Source of the DNA: Mucilaginibacter sp. PAMB04168
Lineage (GTDB): Bacteria > Bacteroidota > Bacteroidia > Sphingobacteriales > Sphingobacteriaceae
Assembly (NCBI RefSeq): GCF_039634365.2
Contig: NZ_CP155079.2
Location: 2,170,001 to 2,234,000 of the forward strand
Length of the DNA: 64,000 nucleotides
Reading direction: 5' to 3'
Shown here: positions 9,386 to 18,556 of the stretch, in pieces
Numbering within the stretch: position 1 is the first letter of the stretch
How the letters are laid out: every line of letters starts with the position of its first letter
Program-made: the position numbers and the translations under genes
The notes under the pieces: generated by a model
What the model saw: the letters and a program-made list of their open reading frames with translations, nothing else
Told to the model about the DNA's origin: nothing
Database searches by the model: none

Positions 9386-10627
9386 ATGCTTGCAGAAATT
9401 ATAACCATTGGCGATGAGATACTCATCGGCCAGATTGTAGACACAAACTCTGCCTGGATGGCGCAGCAGTTAAACGCCATTGGTGTACGCATTAAGCAAA
9501 TTTCGTCGGTTTCAGATGATCGCCAGCATATACTGACTGCTTTGGCAGAGGCGCAGCAGCGTGCAGATATTGTTTTAATTACAGGCGGATTAGGCCCTAC
9601 CAAAGATGATATCACTAAAAAAACGCTGGCCGATTATTTTGGCGTGGGCTTTGTTGAAAACGCTGAAGCGTTAGCCAACGTAGAGCGTATTTTTGCCAAA
9701 TATAATCGTCCATTGTTAGAGGTTAACCGTCAGCAAGCATTGGTGCCTGCCAATTGCGGGGTGCTTAATAATCAAAATGGTACGGCACCCGGCATGTGGT
9801 TTAATCATAACGGTAAGATATTCGTGTCTATGCCGGGCGTTCCGCATGAGATGATGTATATGGTTGAAGAGCAGGTAATCCCCAAACTAAAGGCCACTTT
9901 TAAGTTACCCGTTATTATTCATAAAACTATATTAACCGTAGGCGAGGGAGAGTCGTTTTTGGCTGAGCGTATTGCAGATATTGAAGAAGCATTACCTCCC
10001 TATATCAAGTTGGCTTACTTGCCAAAACTTGGGCAGGTGCGTTTGCGCCTGAGCGGTTACGCTGATGATGAAGCAATATTACAACAGGAAATAGATACTC
10101 TGGCAGCCCATCTTACCGATCGTTTAGGCAGTGTAGTAGCAGCGCAAGAAGATATTGCTCTGGAGAAAGCCATTATGAACAAGCTGGAGCAACTCGGTCA
10201 AACCATATCTCTTGCCGAAAGTTGCACCGGTGGCTACCTTGCGCATTTGTTTACGCAGCACCCCGGCTCATCTAAAACGTTTTTAGGGGGCGCCGTGTCT
10301 TATTCTAATCAGTTAAAGGAGAGTATATTGGGTGTTACAGAAGATAATTTACGCCAGTACGGTGCGGTAAGTGAGCAAACAGCCACACAAATGGTGGAGG
10401 GCGCATTGCGCAACTTTAAATCAGACTATGCTATTGCGGTTACCGGCATAGCTGGCCCCGATGGTGGTACGCCCGAAAAGCCTGTTGGCACCGTTTGGAT
10501 AGGCGTGGCGGGCAAAGGGAATATAGTGGTTAAAAGGTTTGTTTTTGGCAACAAGCGCCGTCAAAATATTGAGCGCACGGCCATCACTGCACTCGGAATG
10601 TTGAATACTTTACTTGCAGCTCAGTAA
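9386..10627 (+). CDS. cinA: CinA-family protein (MoaB-like domain plus nicotinamide-nucleotide amidase domain)
   Basis: A 413-residue, two-domain CinA. The N-terminal half is MogA/MoaB-like (ITIGDEILIGQIVDTNS at the start, TGGLGPTKDDITKK near residue 67, SMPGVPHEM near 148). It acts as an ADP-ribose or NMN pyrophosphatase-type domain in studied members. The C-terminal half (about residues 255-410) has SLAESCTGGYLAHLFT and VTGIAGPDGGTPEKPVGTVW, the PncC-like NMN deamidase signature used in pyridine nucleotide salvage. Full-length and typical. It is tightly coupled to lptD with a 2-nt gap. Confidence 0.95.
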   Translation: MLAEIITIGDEILIGQIVDTNSAWMAQQLNAIGVRIKQISSVSDDRQHILTALAEAQQRADIVLITGGLGPTKDDITKKTLADYFGVGFVENAEALANVERIFAKYNRPLLEVNRQQALVPANCGVLNNQNGTAPGMWFNHNGKIFVSMPGVPHEMMYMVEEQVIPKLKATFKLPVIIHKTILTVGEGESFLAERIADIEEALPPYIKLAYLPKLGQVRLRLSGYADDEAILQQEIDTLAAHLTDRLGSVVAAQEDIALEKAIMNKLEQLGQTISLAESCTGGYLAHLFTQHPGSSKTFLGGAVSYSNQLKESILGVTEDNLRQYGAVSEQTATQMVEGALRNFKSDYAIAVTGIAGPDGGTPEKPVGTVWIGVAGKGNIVVKRFVFGNKRRQNIERTAITALGMLNTLLAAQ

Positions 10628-10645
10628 AACTAACAGATAAATAAG

Positions 10646-10653
10646 TAATTTTG
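10646..10653 (+). promoter_or_regulatory. -7 promoter box upstream of the E2 gene
   Basis: TAATTTTG is an exact TAnnTTTG match 23 nt before the ATG at 10677, suggesting the E2 gene has its own promoter although it follows cinA by only 49 nt. Confidence 0.45.
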
Positions 10654-10676
10654 GCCATAAATTGTAGAGATTAAAC

Positions 10677-12029
10677 ATGGCGAAATACCAGCTGCTGCTG
10701 CCAAAAATGGGCGAAAGTGTTGCCGAAGCAACGGTGATTAACTGGCTTAAAAATCCCGGAGATAAAATTGATGCCGATGATGCGGTAGTAGAGATTGCTA
10801 CCGATAAGGTTGACTCTGAGGTACCCTCGCCGGTTAGCGGTGTGCTGGTTGAACAATTGTGCCAAAAAGATGAGGTAGTACAAGTAGGCAGTCCTATAGC
10901 TATTATTGAGGTAGAGGGTGAAGAACAGCATGTGGTTGAAGCCGCCCCTGTTTCATCACAACCTGAAGCGCCGATTATGGATCCGGAGCCGGTTCCTGAA
11001 GCTGTAGTGGAAAAAGAAATACCGGGTTTGGAGCACCTGACCAAGCCTGATGTGCCGGCCATACAATCATCAGGTATTCGTTTTTACTCGCCGTTGGTAC
11101 GCAACATTGCCAATCAGGAAGGCATCACTCAGGCAGAGCTTGACGGCATACCAGGCACCGGCGCCGAAGGTCGTTTAACTAAAGATGACCTTTTAACTTA
11201 CCTTGAGAAACGCCAGCCATCACCTGCTCAGGCACCACAGGCATTGGCTGCAAGCTATGCTCCAAAGGCGGCACAGCCGGCTTATACACCACCACCCACA
11301 CAAACTTACCGTACCTCTGGCAGTGACGAGATCATTGAAATGGACCGCATGCGCCGCTTAATTGCCGACCATATGGTAATGAGCGTTCAAACTTCAGCGC
11401 ATGTAACCTCTTTTGTAGAGGCCGACGTAACAAATTTAGTTTACTGGAGAGAGAAGATCAAAGCTAAGTTTGAGGCCCGCGAAGGAGAAAAGATTACATT
11501 TACACCTATATTTATTGAAGCTGTGGCAAAAGCTATTGCCGATATGCCAATGATCAACGTATCTGTAAACGGTACCCAGATCATTAAAAAGCGAGATATT
11601 AACATAGGGATGGCTACTGCGTTGCCCAATGGTAATTTAATTGTACCGGTTATTCGCCGCGCCGATACGCTTAACCTTACCGGCTTGGTTAAGAGTGTAA
11701 ATGACCTAGCCAACCGTGCCCGTTTGAATAAATTACGGCCTGATGATACAGCCGACGGTACTTTCACGGTTACTAACATAGGTATGTTTGGTAATATTAT
11801 GGGTACCCCCATTATTAACCAACCGCAGGTGGCCATTCTGGCTATTGGTACCATCAAGAAAAAACCTGCCGTATTGGAAACCCCAACCGGTGATGTAATC
11901 GCTATACGCCACATGCTGTATTTATCCATGTCGTATGACCATAGGGTAGTAGACGGCGCGTTAGGCGGTTCATTCCTGAAGCGTGTAGCTGATTATCTGG
12001 AGCATTGGGATTTGAACAGGGAGTTATAA
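10677..12029 (+). CDS. 2-oxo acid dehydrogenase E2 component (dihydrolipoamide acyltransferase)
   Basis: The E2 core of a 2-oxoacid dehydrogenase complex, 450 residues. Residues 1-76 form a lipoyl domain with the lipoylated lysine at 44 in ATDKVDSE. A Pro/Glu/Ala-rich linker follows, then an E3/E1-binding domain (about 134-175, RFYSPLVRNIANQEG and GAEGRLTKDDLL). A second flexible Pro/Ala linker leads to the catalytic acyltransferase domain, which ends with SYDHRVVDGA, including the active-site His. Sequence alone does not separate branched-chain, pyruvate and 2-oxoglutarate specificity. The branched-chain type is plausible. E1 and E3 genes are not adjacent. Confidence 0.93.
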   Translation: MAKYQLLLPKMGESVAEATVINWLKNPGDKIDADDAVVEIATDKVDSEVPSPVSGVLVEQLCQKDEVVQVGSPIAIIEVEGEEQHVVEAAPVSSQPEAPIMDPEPVPEAVVEKEIPGLEHLTKPDVPAIQSSGIRFYSPLVRNIANQEGITQAELDGIPGTGAEGRLTKDDLLTYLEKRQPSPAQAPQALAASYAPKAAQPAYTPPPTQTYRTSGSDEIIEMDRMRRLIADHMVMSVQTSAHVTSFVEADVTNLVYWREKIKAKFEAREGEKITFTPIFIEAVAKAIADMPMINVSVNGTQIIKKRDINIGMATALPNGNLIVPVIRRADTLNLTGLVKSVNDLANRARLNKLRPDDTADGTFTVTNIGMFGNIMGTPIINQPQVAILAIGTIKKKPAVLETPTGDVIAIRHMLYLSMSYDHRVVDGALGGSFLKRVADYLEHWDLNREL

Positions 12030-12071
12030 AAACAAGCCAACTTGTGTGCTGCTGTAATGTGTGCTTAATTG

Positions 12072-12503
12072 CTAGTGAAAGAGTGACGTTTTTTTATCAA
12101 GTAGTATTAAAACTACCGGTATCAAAAAGGTTATAAGCCAAACCAGCCAGGCAATTGATCTATTTCTTTTGTTATTAAAGTCACTGTCTTTGAACTCATT
12201 GTATATCCTTTCCGATTTACCATCCTTTAAACAAAAGACATAAATGAATCCAAATGACAGGAAAATACTTGTTGCTTCATAAATTAGGCGGCTTTGATAC
12301 GAGTATCCGCTAAAAAATTTTATAATCCACGTTAAGGTTAAAAGCAGGCTAAAGATGCTTAGTCCCATCACCAAGGTTGCTCTGAACCAATATGGAGCAT
12401 CATTCCTGAAGTTCCTTTTAACGAAGTGGTTGTAGAAGGTGAAATAATAAAACCGTATTAACATGATAAATCCAATTATTCTTTCCTGAAGGAATTCTTT
12501 CAA
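12072..12503 (-). CDS. Hypothetical membrane protein
   Basis: A 143-residue protein I do not recognise. It has hydrophobic stretches near residues 43-66 (LVMGLSIFSLLLTLTWIIKFF), 75-92 and 117-135, so three transmembrane helices are likely, with charged loops (GKSERIYNEFKDSD) between the last two. The frame opens at TTG (complement of 12501-12503). An ATG 39 nt further in (at 12464) would give 130 residues and may be the true start. It lies between the E2 gene and the met leader, transcribed against both. No conserved motif suggests a function. Confidence 0.6.
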   Translation of the reverse strand: MKEFLQERIIGFIMLIRFYYFTFYNHFVKRNFRNDAPYWFRATLVMGLSIFSLLLTLTWIIKFFSGYSYQSRLIYEATSIFLSFGFIYVFCLKDGKSERIYNEFKDSDFNNKRNRSIAWLVWLITFLIPVVLILLDKKTSLFH

Positions 12504-12619
12504 TGATCAAAGTAATTCATTCCCAATTACATTACTTCGATTGGGAATAAAAATTATAAACATTAAACAACCGCAATCATATCTTCAGATCTGCGCCTCA
12601 ATAAATATTTTTAATAATA

Positions 12620-12652
12620 CTTGGTATTTTAAAATATTACGCATTACCTTTG
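12620..12652 (+). promoter_or_regulatory. Promoter of the met leader and metYX-hom operon
   Basis: A -33-like CTTG at 12620-12623 is followed after 21 nt by TACCTTTG at 12645-12652, an exact -7 consensus. Transcription would start near 12657, giving a leader of about 420 nt ahead of metY. Confidence 0.6.
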
Positions 12653-12699
12653 TGCAACGGTTTAAATACCATAATCAATTACCCTCCGTAGGTTTTTGA

Positions 12700-12811
12700 T
12701 TTATAAAGAAGCGGCGAGAGATCAGGCTCACTGACCCGCTGGCAACCCTCCGATGAACGGAGAAGGTGCCAATTCCTGTCCCGGTTTGGATATACAGCCG
12801 GGGGATATAAG
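12700..12811 (+). ncRNA. SAM-I (S-box) riboswitch
   Basis: The fold can be drawn by eye. P1 is 12700-12705 with 12806-12811. P2 is GCGG (12711) with CCGC, containing the inner UCAG/CUGA pairing. The conserved CUGGCAACC is followed by P3 (CUCCG-AUGAA-CGGAG). The S-box hallmark AAGGTGCCAATTCCTG runs at about 12763-12778. P4 is CCCGG/CCGGG. It senses S-adenosylmethionine and normally lowers expression of downstream methionine genes when SAM is high. The downstream genes are metY, metX and hom, which fits exactly. No poly-U terminator follows, so the output may be translational or act through the adjacent leader ORF. Confidence 0.9.
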
Positions 12812-12820
12812 TTAATAGCC

Positions 12821-12931
12821 ATGAAACGATTTAACTGCTACAACACTACTGCTAATTTATTAGTTACCCCAACGGGTACGCCATCAACCTGCAATATAGC
12901 CAACGGCTTTATGAGCATGTGTTGCTGTTAG
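12821..12931 (+). CDS. Putative Cys/Met-rich leader peptide of the met operon (36 aa)
   Basis: A 36-codon ORF starts with ATG 9 nt after riboswitch helix P1 and ends in TAG. The peptide has five cysteines, at positions 6, 24, 34, 35 and 36, and its last six residues are Met-Ser-Met-Cys-Cys-Cys. I infer a regulatory leader rather than a functional protein. The Cys codons sit in one arm of a hairpin (12917-12924 with 12937-12944) that competes with another downstream hairpin. Polycysteine attenuation leaders are known from actinobacteria. A similar device behind a SAM riboswitch would be notable. A small metal-binding peptide is the alternative. Confidence 0.55.
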   Translation: MKRFNCYNTTANLLVTPTGTPSTCNIANGFMSMCCC

Positions 12932-13017
12932 AGGCACAACACGTACGTCATTTCCTGCATTACTTAATGCAATAATGTAACGTGTTTACGCTCAGGCACC
13001 GCTATAGCCTGTCCGTA
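12917..13017 (+). promoter_or_regulatory. Mutually exclusive hairpins after the met leader ORF
   Basis: Hairpin A pairs 12917-12924 (ATGTGTTG, over the Cys codons) with 12937-12944 (CAACACGT), 8 bp including one G-U pair. Hairpin B pairs 12938-12944 (AACACGT) with 12980-12986 (ACGTGTT), 7 bp, and encloses a stem TGCATTA/TAATGCA at 12956-12971. A and B share 12938-12944, so only one can form. A third hairpin pairs CAGGC (12993-12997) with GCCTG (13007-13011), extended by TACG/CGTA. No U-run follows, so the output is unclear. Confidence 0.5.
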
Positions 13018-13066
13018 CGCCACCTCCGCTTATAGCAAATTCAACAAGTTTTAAGCACAAATCTAA

Positions 13067-14413
<1,347 letters not shown>

Positions 14414-14516
14414 CCGGCAGGCAGCTGAAAATTAACATGCCGCCGCAATAGATTTAATTTGATTAATAGTATGACTGGTACCGCTTGTAAGCCAGGCGGG
14501 CCGGTTTAAAATAACA

Positions 14517-15572
14517 ATGAGTATACAGACATACCGATACAACGGCACTTTTGAACTGGAATCAGGAGCGAAACTGGAGAACCTTGAGATAGGCTATCAT
14601 ACTTATGGCCGGTTGAACGAAGCCAAAGATAACGTGGTTTGGGTTTGCCACGCCCTAACCGCCAACTCAGATGTGTTTGACTGGTGGAAAGGTTTGGTAG
14701 GCGAGGGTTACTTTTTTAATCCTGACGAACATTTTATCATTTGCGCCAACGTATTGGGATCTGCTTATGGTACTACCAGCCCGTTAAGCATTAACCCGGC
14801 TACTGGTCAACCTTACTACCTATCTTTTCCGCAGTATACCACGCGGGATATGGCCAATGTGCACCGCTTACTTGCAGCGCATTTAGGTATCAAAGATATT
14901 TGGGTGTTGATAGGCGGCTCATTAGGCGGCCAGCAGGCATTGGAATGGAGCATTATAGAACCTGAACGCATTAAGCAGTTGATTTTGATTGCCACTAACG
15001 CTAAACACTCGCCCTGGGGCATTGCCTTTAACGAGTCGCAGCGCCTGGCACTTAACGCCGACGCTACCTTTAACAACGGAACACCTGACGGCGGCAGCGC
15101 AGGTCTCAAGGCAGCCCGCAGCATGGCCCTTCTATCATACAGAGGTTACAAGGCCTATAATATCAAACAGCACGAAGAAGATGATAACATCACCGATAAT
15201 TACCGCGCTTCGAGCTACCAGAGCTACCAGGGCGATAAGCTGGTGAACCGCTTTAATGCCTACAGCTACTGGTACTTAACCAAGGTGATGGACTCGCACC
15301 ATGCCGGTCGTAACCGCGGCGGATTAGAGAAAGCGCTTGGCACTATCAAAGCGCAGACGCTGGTTATCGGCATTAAGTCTGATATTTTGTTCCCGGTAGA
15401 GGAGCAGCAATATTTATTTCAGCATATACCAAAGGCAGCTTACGCTGAGTTTGACTCGTTTTATGCGCATGATGGCTTTTTAATAGAAACAGAAACCCTG
15501 ACTAAGATCATCTCTTCATTCATCAAAACCGATGTAAGAGGGAAAATTATTGAATTACAAAAGATAGCTTAA
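14517..15572 (+). CDS. metX: Homoserine O-acetyltransferase
   Basis: MetX acetylates homoserine with acetyl-CoA to make the MetY substrate. This is an alpha/beta hydrolase-fold protein of 351 residues. It shows the conserved CHALTANSDV near residue 43, the nucleophile elbow IGGSLGGQQALEW near 125, SDILFPVEEQ near 287 with the catalytic Asp, and HDGFLIE near 323 with the catalytic His. It follows metY by 103 nt, and its TAA overlaps the hom ATG by one base. Acetyl versus succinyl specificity is inferred from the MetX family and the MetY partner. Confidence 0.96.
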   Translation: MSIQTYRYNGTFELESGAKLENLEIGYHTYGRLNEAKDNVVWVCHALTANSDVFDWWKGLVGEGYFFNPDEHFIICANVLGSAYGTTSPLSINPATGQPYYLSFPQYTTRDMANVHRLLAAHLGIKDIWVLIGGSLGGQQALEWSIIEPERIKQLILIATNAKHSPWGIAFNESQRLALNADATFNNGTPDGGSAGLKAARSMALLSYRGYKAYNIKQHEEDDNITDNYRASSYQSYQGDKLVNRFNAYSYWYLTKVMDSHHAGRNRGGLEKALGTIKAQTLVIGIKSDILFPVEEQQYLFQHIPKAAYAEFDSFYAHDGFLIETETLTKIISSFIKTDVRGKIIELQKIA

Positions 15573-16786
15573 TGAGTAAAAAACTAACTATTGGTTTATT
15601 TGGATTTGGCGTTGTTGGACAAGGATTATATGACATCATCAGAACCAAAAAACTGAATATTGAGATAAGAAAGATTGCCATAAAGGACCCTAACAAACAA
15701 CGAACCTTACCTGCCGAACTTTTCACAACCGATCGCGACGAAATTTTAGAAGATCCGGAAATCAATACCGTTGTTGAGCTGATCAATGATACCGAAGCCG
15801 CTTTTGAGATCGCATCAAGAGCTTTATCTACCGGTAAGAACGTAGTATCAGCCAGTAAAAAAATGGTGGCCCTTCATTTACAGGAACTCATTAACCTGCA
15901 AAGGGAACACGGAACCTCTCTGCTTTATGAAGGTGCCGTGTGCGGTAGTATTCCCATCATCCGTAACCTGGAAGAATATTATGATAACGAACTGCTGCAT
16001 TCTATAAGTGGAATTTTTAACGGTTCTTCAAACTATATTCTTTCTAAAGGTTTTATCGAAAACCTGGATTACGATACCGCCCTTAAACAGGCTCAGGACT
16101 TAGGCTTTGCCGAAACCGACCCAACTATGGACGTAGGTGGTTATGATGCAAAGTTTAAGCTGGTTATTGCCGCCGCCCATGCCTACGGCATAGTGGTTAA
16201 GCCCGAAGAAGTGCTGAACATAGGCATTCAAAATCTATCGGCTTATGATTTGCAATACGCCCGCGAAAAAAAGTTGAAGATTAAATTGGTGCCTGTTGCC
16301 AAAGAACTTGATGATAAGCACGTAGCGCTTTTTGTGCTGCCCAAGTTTGTAAACGATACCGAGTTTTTATACAACGTAGAATACGAATACAATGGCGTAA
16401 CCGTACAGGCCGCATTTGCCGACCAGCAATTCTTTTTTGGTAAGGGGGCAGGCGGTCACCCGACAGGCTCGGCCGTGCTGTCAGACATTGCCGCATTGCG
16501 TTATGGGTATGGTTACGAGTATAAAAAGGCGCACGAGAAAGCACAGGATTTGAACTTTAGCAATGATGTGGAACTAAATATTTACCTGCGTTACGAAGAC
16601 GAATACCTGGTGCAGGATTTAGGCTTTATTCATATTCATGAACGCTTCTATTCGGGCGATTTTAAATTTGTTAAAGGAAAAATTAATTTGAAAAATCTGA
16701 TTATTCATCAGCAACGTATATCTGATAGCAAGGCATTCGTTGCCTTCGCCGATCAGCTAACGGGGGTCAGTTTAGCTACGGCGTAA
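15572..16786 (+). CDS. hom: Homoserine dehydrogenase
   Basis: Reduces aspartate semialdehyde to homoserine, the branch point to methionine and threonine. It has 404 residues and is monofunctional, not fused to aspartokinase. The N-terminus has the nucleotide-binding loop LFGFGVVGQGLYD, SASKKMVALH lies near residue 90, and the catalytic-domain segment GIFNGSSNYILSKG lies near 147 with GYDAKFKL near 190. The C-terminus is less typical and may be a degenerate ACT-like regulatory region. It shares one base with the metX stop, so translation is probably coupled. Clustering with metYX directs homoserine toward methionine. Confidence 0.95.
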   Translation: MSKKLTIGLFGFGVVGQGLYDIIRTKKLNIEIRKIAIKDPNKQRTLPAELFTTDRDEILEDPEINTVVELINDTEAAFEIASRALSTGKNVVSASKKMVALHLQELINLQREHGTSLLYEGAVCGSIPIIRNLEEYYDNELLHSISGIFNGSSNYILSKGFIENLDYDTALKQAQDLGFAETDPTMDVGGYDAKFKLVIAAAHAYGIVVKPEEVLNIGIQNLSAYDLQYAREKKLKIKLVPVAKELDDKHVALFVLPKFVNDTEFLYNVEYEYNGVTVQAAFADQQFFFGKGAGGHPTGSAVLSDIAALRYGYGYEYKKAHEKAQDLNFSNDVELNIYLRYEDEYLVQDLGFIHIHERFYSGDFKFVKGKINLKNLIIHQQRISDSKAFVAFADQLTGVSLATA

Positions 16787-16837
16787 TAGATATAGTTAGA
16801 GTTTTTTAGTAGATTTCTGCTAACTATTGATTAATTG

Positions 16838-16870
16838 CAAAAGGCTTCTTTATAGAAGCCTTTTGTTGTT
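16838..16870. terminator. Bidirectional terminator after the met operon
   Basis: The stem AAAAGGCTTCT/AGAAGCCTTTT (16839-16849 with 16854-16864) is flanked by A and T runs. It lies between convergent hom and the membrane-protein gene and can serve both. Confidence 0.85.
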
Positions 16871-16880
16871 TATACTTAAA

Positions 16881-17270
16881 CTACATCGTTTCAATGGCAT
16901 CCGGGTTCCTTGGCTTCCAGATAGCGTAATAGTATGCCAGGCAAAATACGCCCATCATAAACGGGAGCAGCGTGAGGTTTTTGTAAGTGATATGACCATA
17001 AACGGTGTGCGTATCAAATCCCAAAAATTCGCTGATCATCCAATACGAGTTGGCGCTTATCCAAAAGGTTATAGCCAGGTTGTGGCACAGTTCAGCCACC
17101 ATATCGCGGGTACGGTAGGCAATCACAATAGAAATAAACAAGGTAGGGATAATCATAACCAGCCCTAAAGGTTTCCACACCAGGCACCAGCCAATATCTT
17201 TCAATAGCCAAAAGACAATGTGCAGGTTCTCCATTTTACGGTACTTTAAGGGAATAGAATATTGATCCAT
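16881..17270 (-). CDS. Hypothetical membrane protein
   Basis: With ATG at 17270 the protein has 129 residues. The frame extends to a TTG at 17330, but that adds a Cys/Tyr-rich stretch unlikely to be translated. About four hydrophobic segments are visible: FWLLKDIGWCLVW, a second in PLGLVMIIPTLFISIVIAY, a third after AELCHNLAITFWI, and a last in LTLLPFMMGVFCLAYYYAIW. An acidic patch (SEFLGFDTHTV) lies between the last two. I do not recognise the family, though the well-spaced helices suggest a genuine conserved membrane protein. It is convergent with hom and divergent from the glycan operon. Confidence 0.7.
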   Translation of the reverse strand: MDQYSIPLKYRKMENLHIVFWLLKDIGWCLVWKPLGLVMIIPTLFISIVIAYRTRDMVAELCHNLAITFWISANSYWMISEFLGFDTHTVYGHITYKNLTLLPFMMGVFCLAYYYAIWKPRNPDAIETM

Positions 17271-17354
17271 GTGGCTAAAATAATAAGAAATAGTATATTT
17301 ATATAAGCCGTTGCAACACTGGTATGCCAACCCGTCAATTAAAGAACATATTGC

Positions 17355-17362
17355 TATATTTG
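17355..17362 (+). promoter_or_regulatory. -7 promoter box of the GT87/GT2/deacetylase operon
   Basis: TATATTTG, an exact TAnnTTTG match, 27 nt before the ATG at 17390. Confidence 0.5.
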
Positions 17363-17389
17363 TAACAAGTAATTGACAGTCCGCTTTTA

Positions 17390-18556
17390 ATGTCTAAATT
17401 TTTAAAGCTGTTCAGCAACCGGATTTTTGTAACCATTATTTGGTTTGGGCTGAGCTTTTTCGCTATCCTGAAACAGGCGCTTCATCAGCATATCAACAAC
17501 TATTATATCTATAAGTATACGTTCATTAACCTGGTACACCAGGTTAATTTGTATGCGCCTCAGCCCAAGTATTTTTTAGATACCAACCATTACGGTCCAT
17601 TGTTCGCGCTTGTAATAGCGCCCTTTACCTTACTGCCCGATACCCTTGGTTCCATTTTATGGGTAATGGTAAATGCGTGGGTGTTGTACCAGGCTATATT
17701 GCTTTTGCCGCTATCGGTCACTCAGCGTACGGCCGTGTTGCTCATTTGCGCTCACGAGCTTATGACATCATCTTTTAACGTGCAGTTTAACCCCATGATG
17801 GCAGGGATTATTGTGCTGAGTTATGTATTCATCAGGCGCAGGCAGGATTTTTGGGCAGCGCTGTTAATTGTAGCCGGTACCTACATTAAGCTTTACGGCA
17901 TTGTGGGTTTGGCATTTTTCTTCTTTTCAGATAATAAGCTGAAATTTATTCTGTCGCTTATATTTTGGGGTATTGTGCTTTTTGCGCTGCCCATGCTGTT
18001 CTCGTCACCATCGTTTGTAATGCAAAGTTATTACGATTGGTACGCCAGTTTGGTAGAAAAGAATGCGCTTAACGCTACCTCAACCATGCAAGATATAAGC
18101 GTGATGGGTATGATACGCCGTATCTTCCAATATCCGCAGCTGTCAAACCTCATAGTGATGGTACCGGCCTTGTTGTTATTTGGTACATCTTATTTAAAAA
18201 TACACAGTTACCGGCAAGCGCCTTATCAACTGTTGCTTTTAGCATCTACGTTGATTTTTACCGTAATTTTCAGCACCGGGTCCGAATCGCCTACTTATAT
18301 CATAGCTTTTGTAGGTGTAGCCATATGGTACATGAACCTGCCCCGGCCGGTTACCACGTTGGAGATTGGCTTGCTGATATTCGCGCTGGTTATTACCAGC
18401 CTGTCACCATCAGACCTGTTTCCTAAATTGATCAATAAAACCTACATAAAGCCATATGCATTAAAGGCACTGCCTTGCTTTGTGATATGGCTCAGAATAA
18501 TATATGAAATTTTAACCCGGAACTTTAACCGGCAACCAGTTTACGTGGCCCAATAG
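17390..18556 (+). CDS. GT87-type (DUF2029) membrane glycosyltransferase
   Basis: A 388-residue polytopic membrane protein, about nine or ten hydrophobic helices, matching the DUF2029/GT87 mannosyltransferase-like family of polyprenyl-phosphate-sugar dependent transferases. A soluble loop after TM1 contains YAPQPKYFLDTNHYGPLFAL. This DxxxYGP-type motif lies near residue 65 and is typical of the family. Acceptor and sugar are unknown. The downstream GT2 gene begins directly after its stop codon, and a deacetylase gene overlaps that one. The three probably build and modify one lipid-linked or cell-surface glycan. Confidence 0.8.
   Translation: MSKFLKLFSNRIFVTIIWFGLSFFAILKQALHQHINNYYIYKYTFINLVHQVNLYAPQPKYFLDTNHYGPLFALVIAPFTLLPDTLGSILWVMVNAWVLYQAILLLPLSVTQRTAVLLICAHELMTSSFNVQFNPMMAGIIVLSYVFIRRRQDFWAALLIVAGTYIKLYGIVGLAFFFFSDNKLKFILSLIFWGIVLFALPMLFSSPSFVMQSYYDWYASLVEKNALNATSTMQDISVMGMIRRIFQYPQLSNLIVMVPALLLFGTSYLKIHSYRQAPYQLLLLASTLIFTVIFSTGSESPTYIIAFVGVAIWYMNLPRPVTTLEIGLLIFALVITSLSPSDLFPKLINKTYIKPYALKALPCFVIWLRIIYEILTRNFNRQPVYVAQ

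Noticed and set aside
11441..11929. Reverse-strand frame of 162 codons within the E2 gene
   Set aside because: It is antisense to the conserved acyltransferase domain and has no family resemblance; it is a codon-bias shadow.
12650..12710. A T-box or other tRNA-sensing element before metY
   Set aside because: No T-box consensus is present, and the sequence matches SAM-I motifs throughout.
17271..17330. N-terminal extension of the membrane protein at 16881-17270
   Set aside because: It needs a TTG start and adds a Cys/Tyr-rich stretch unlike the rest; the internal ATG is more likely.
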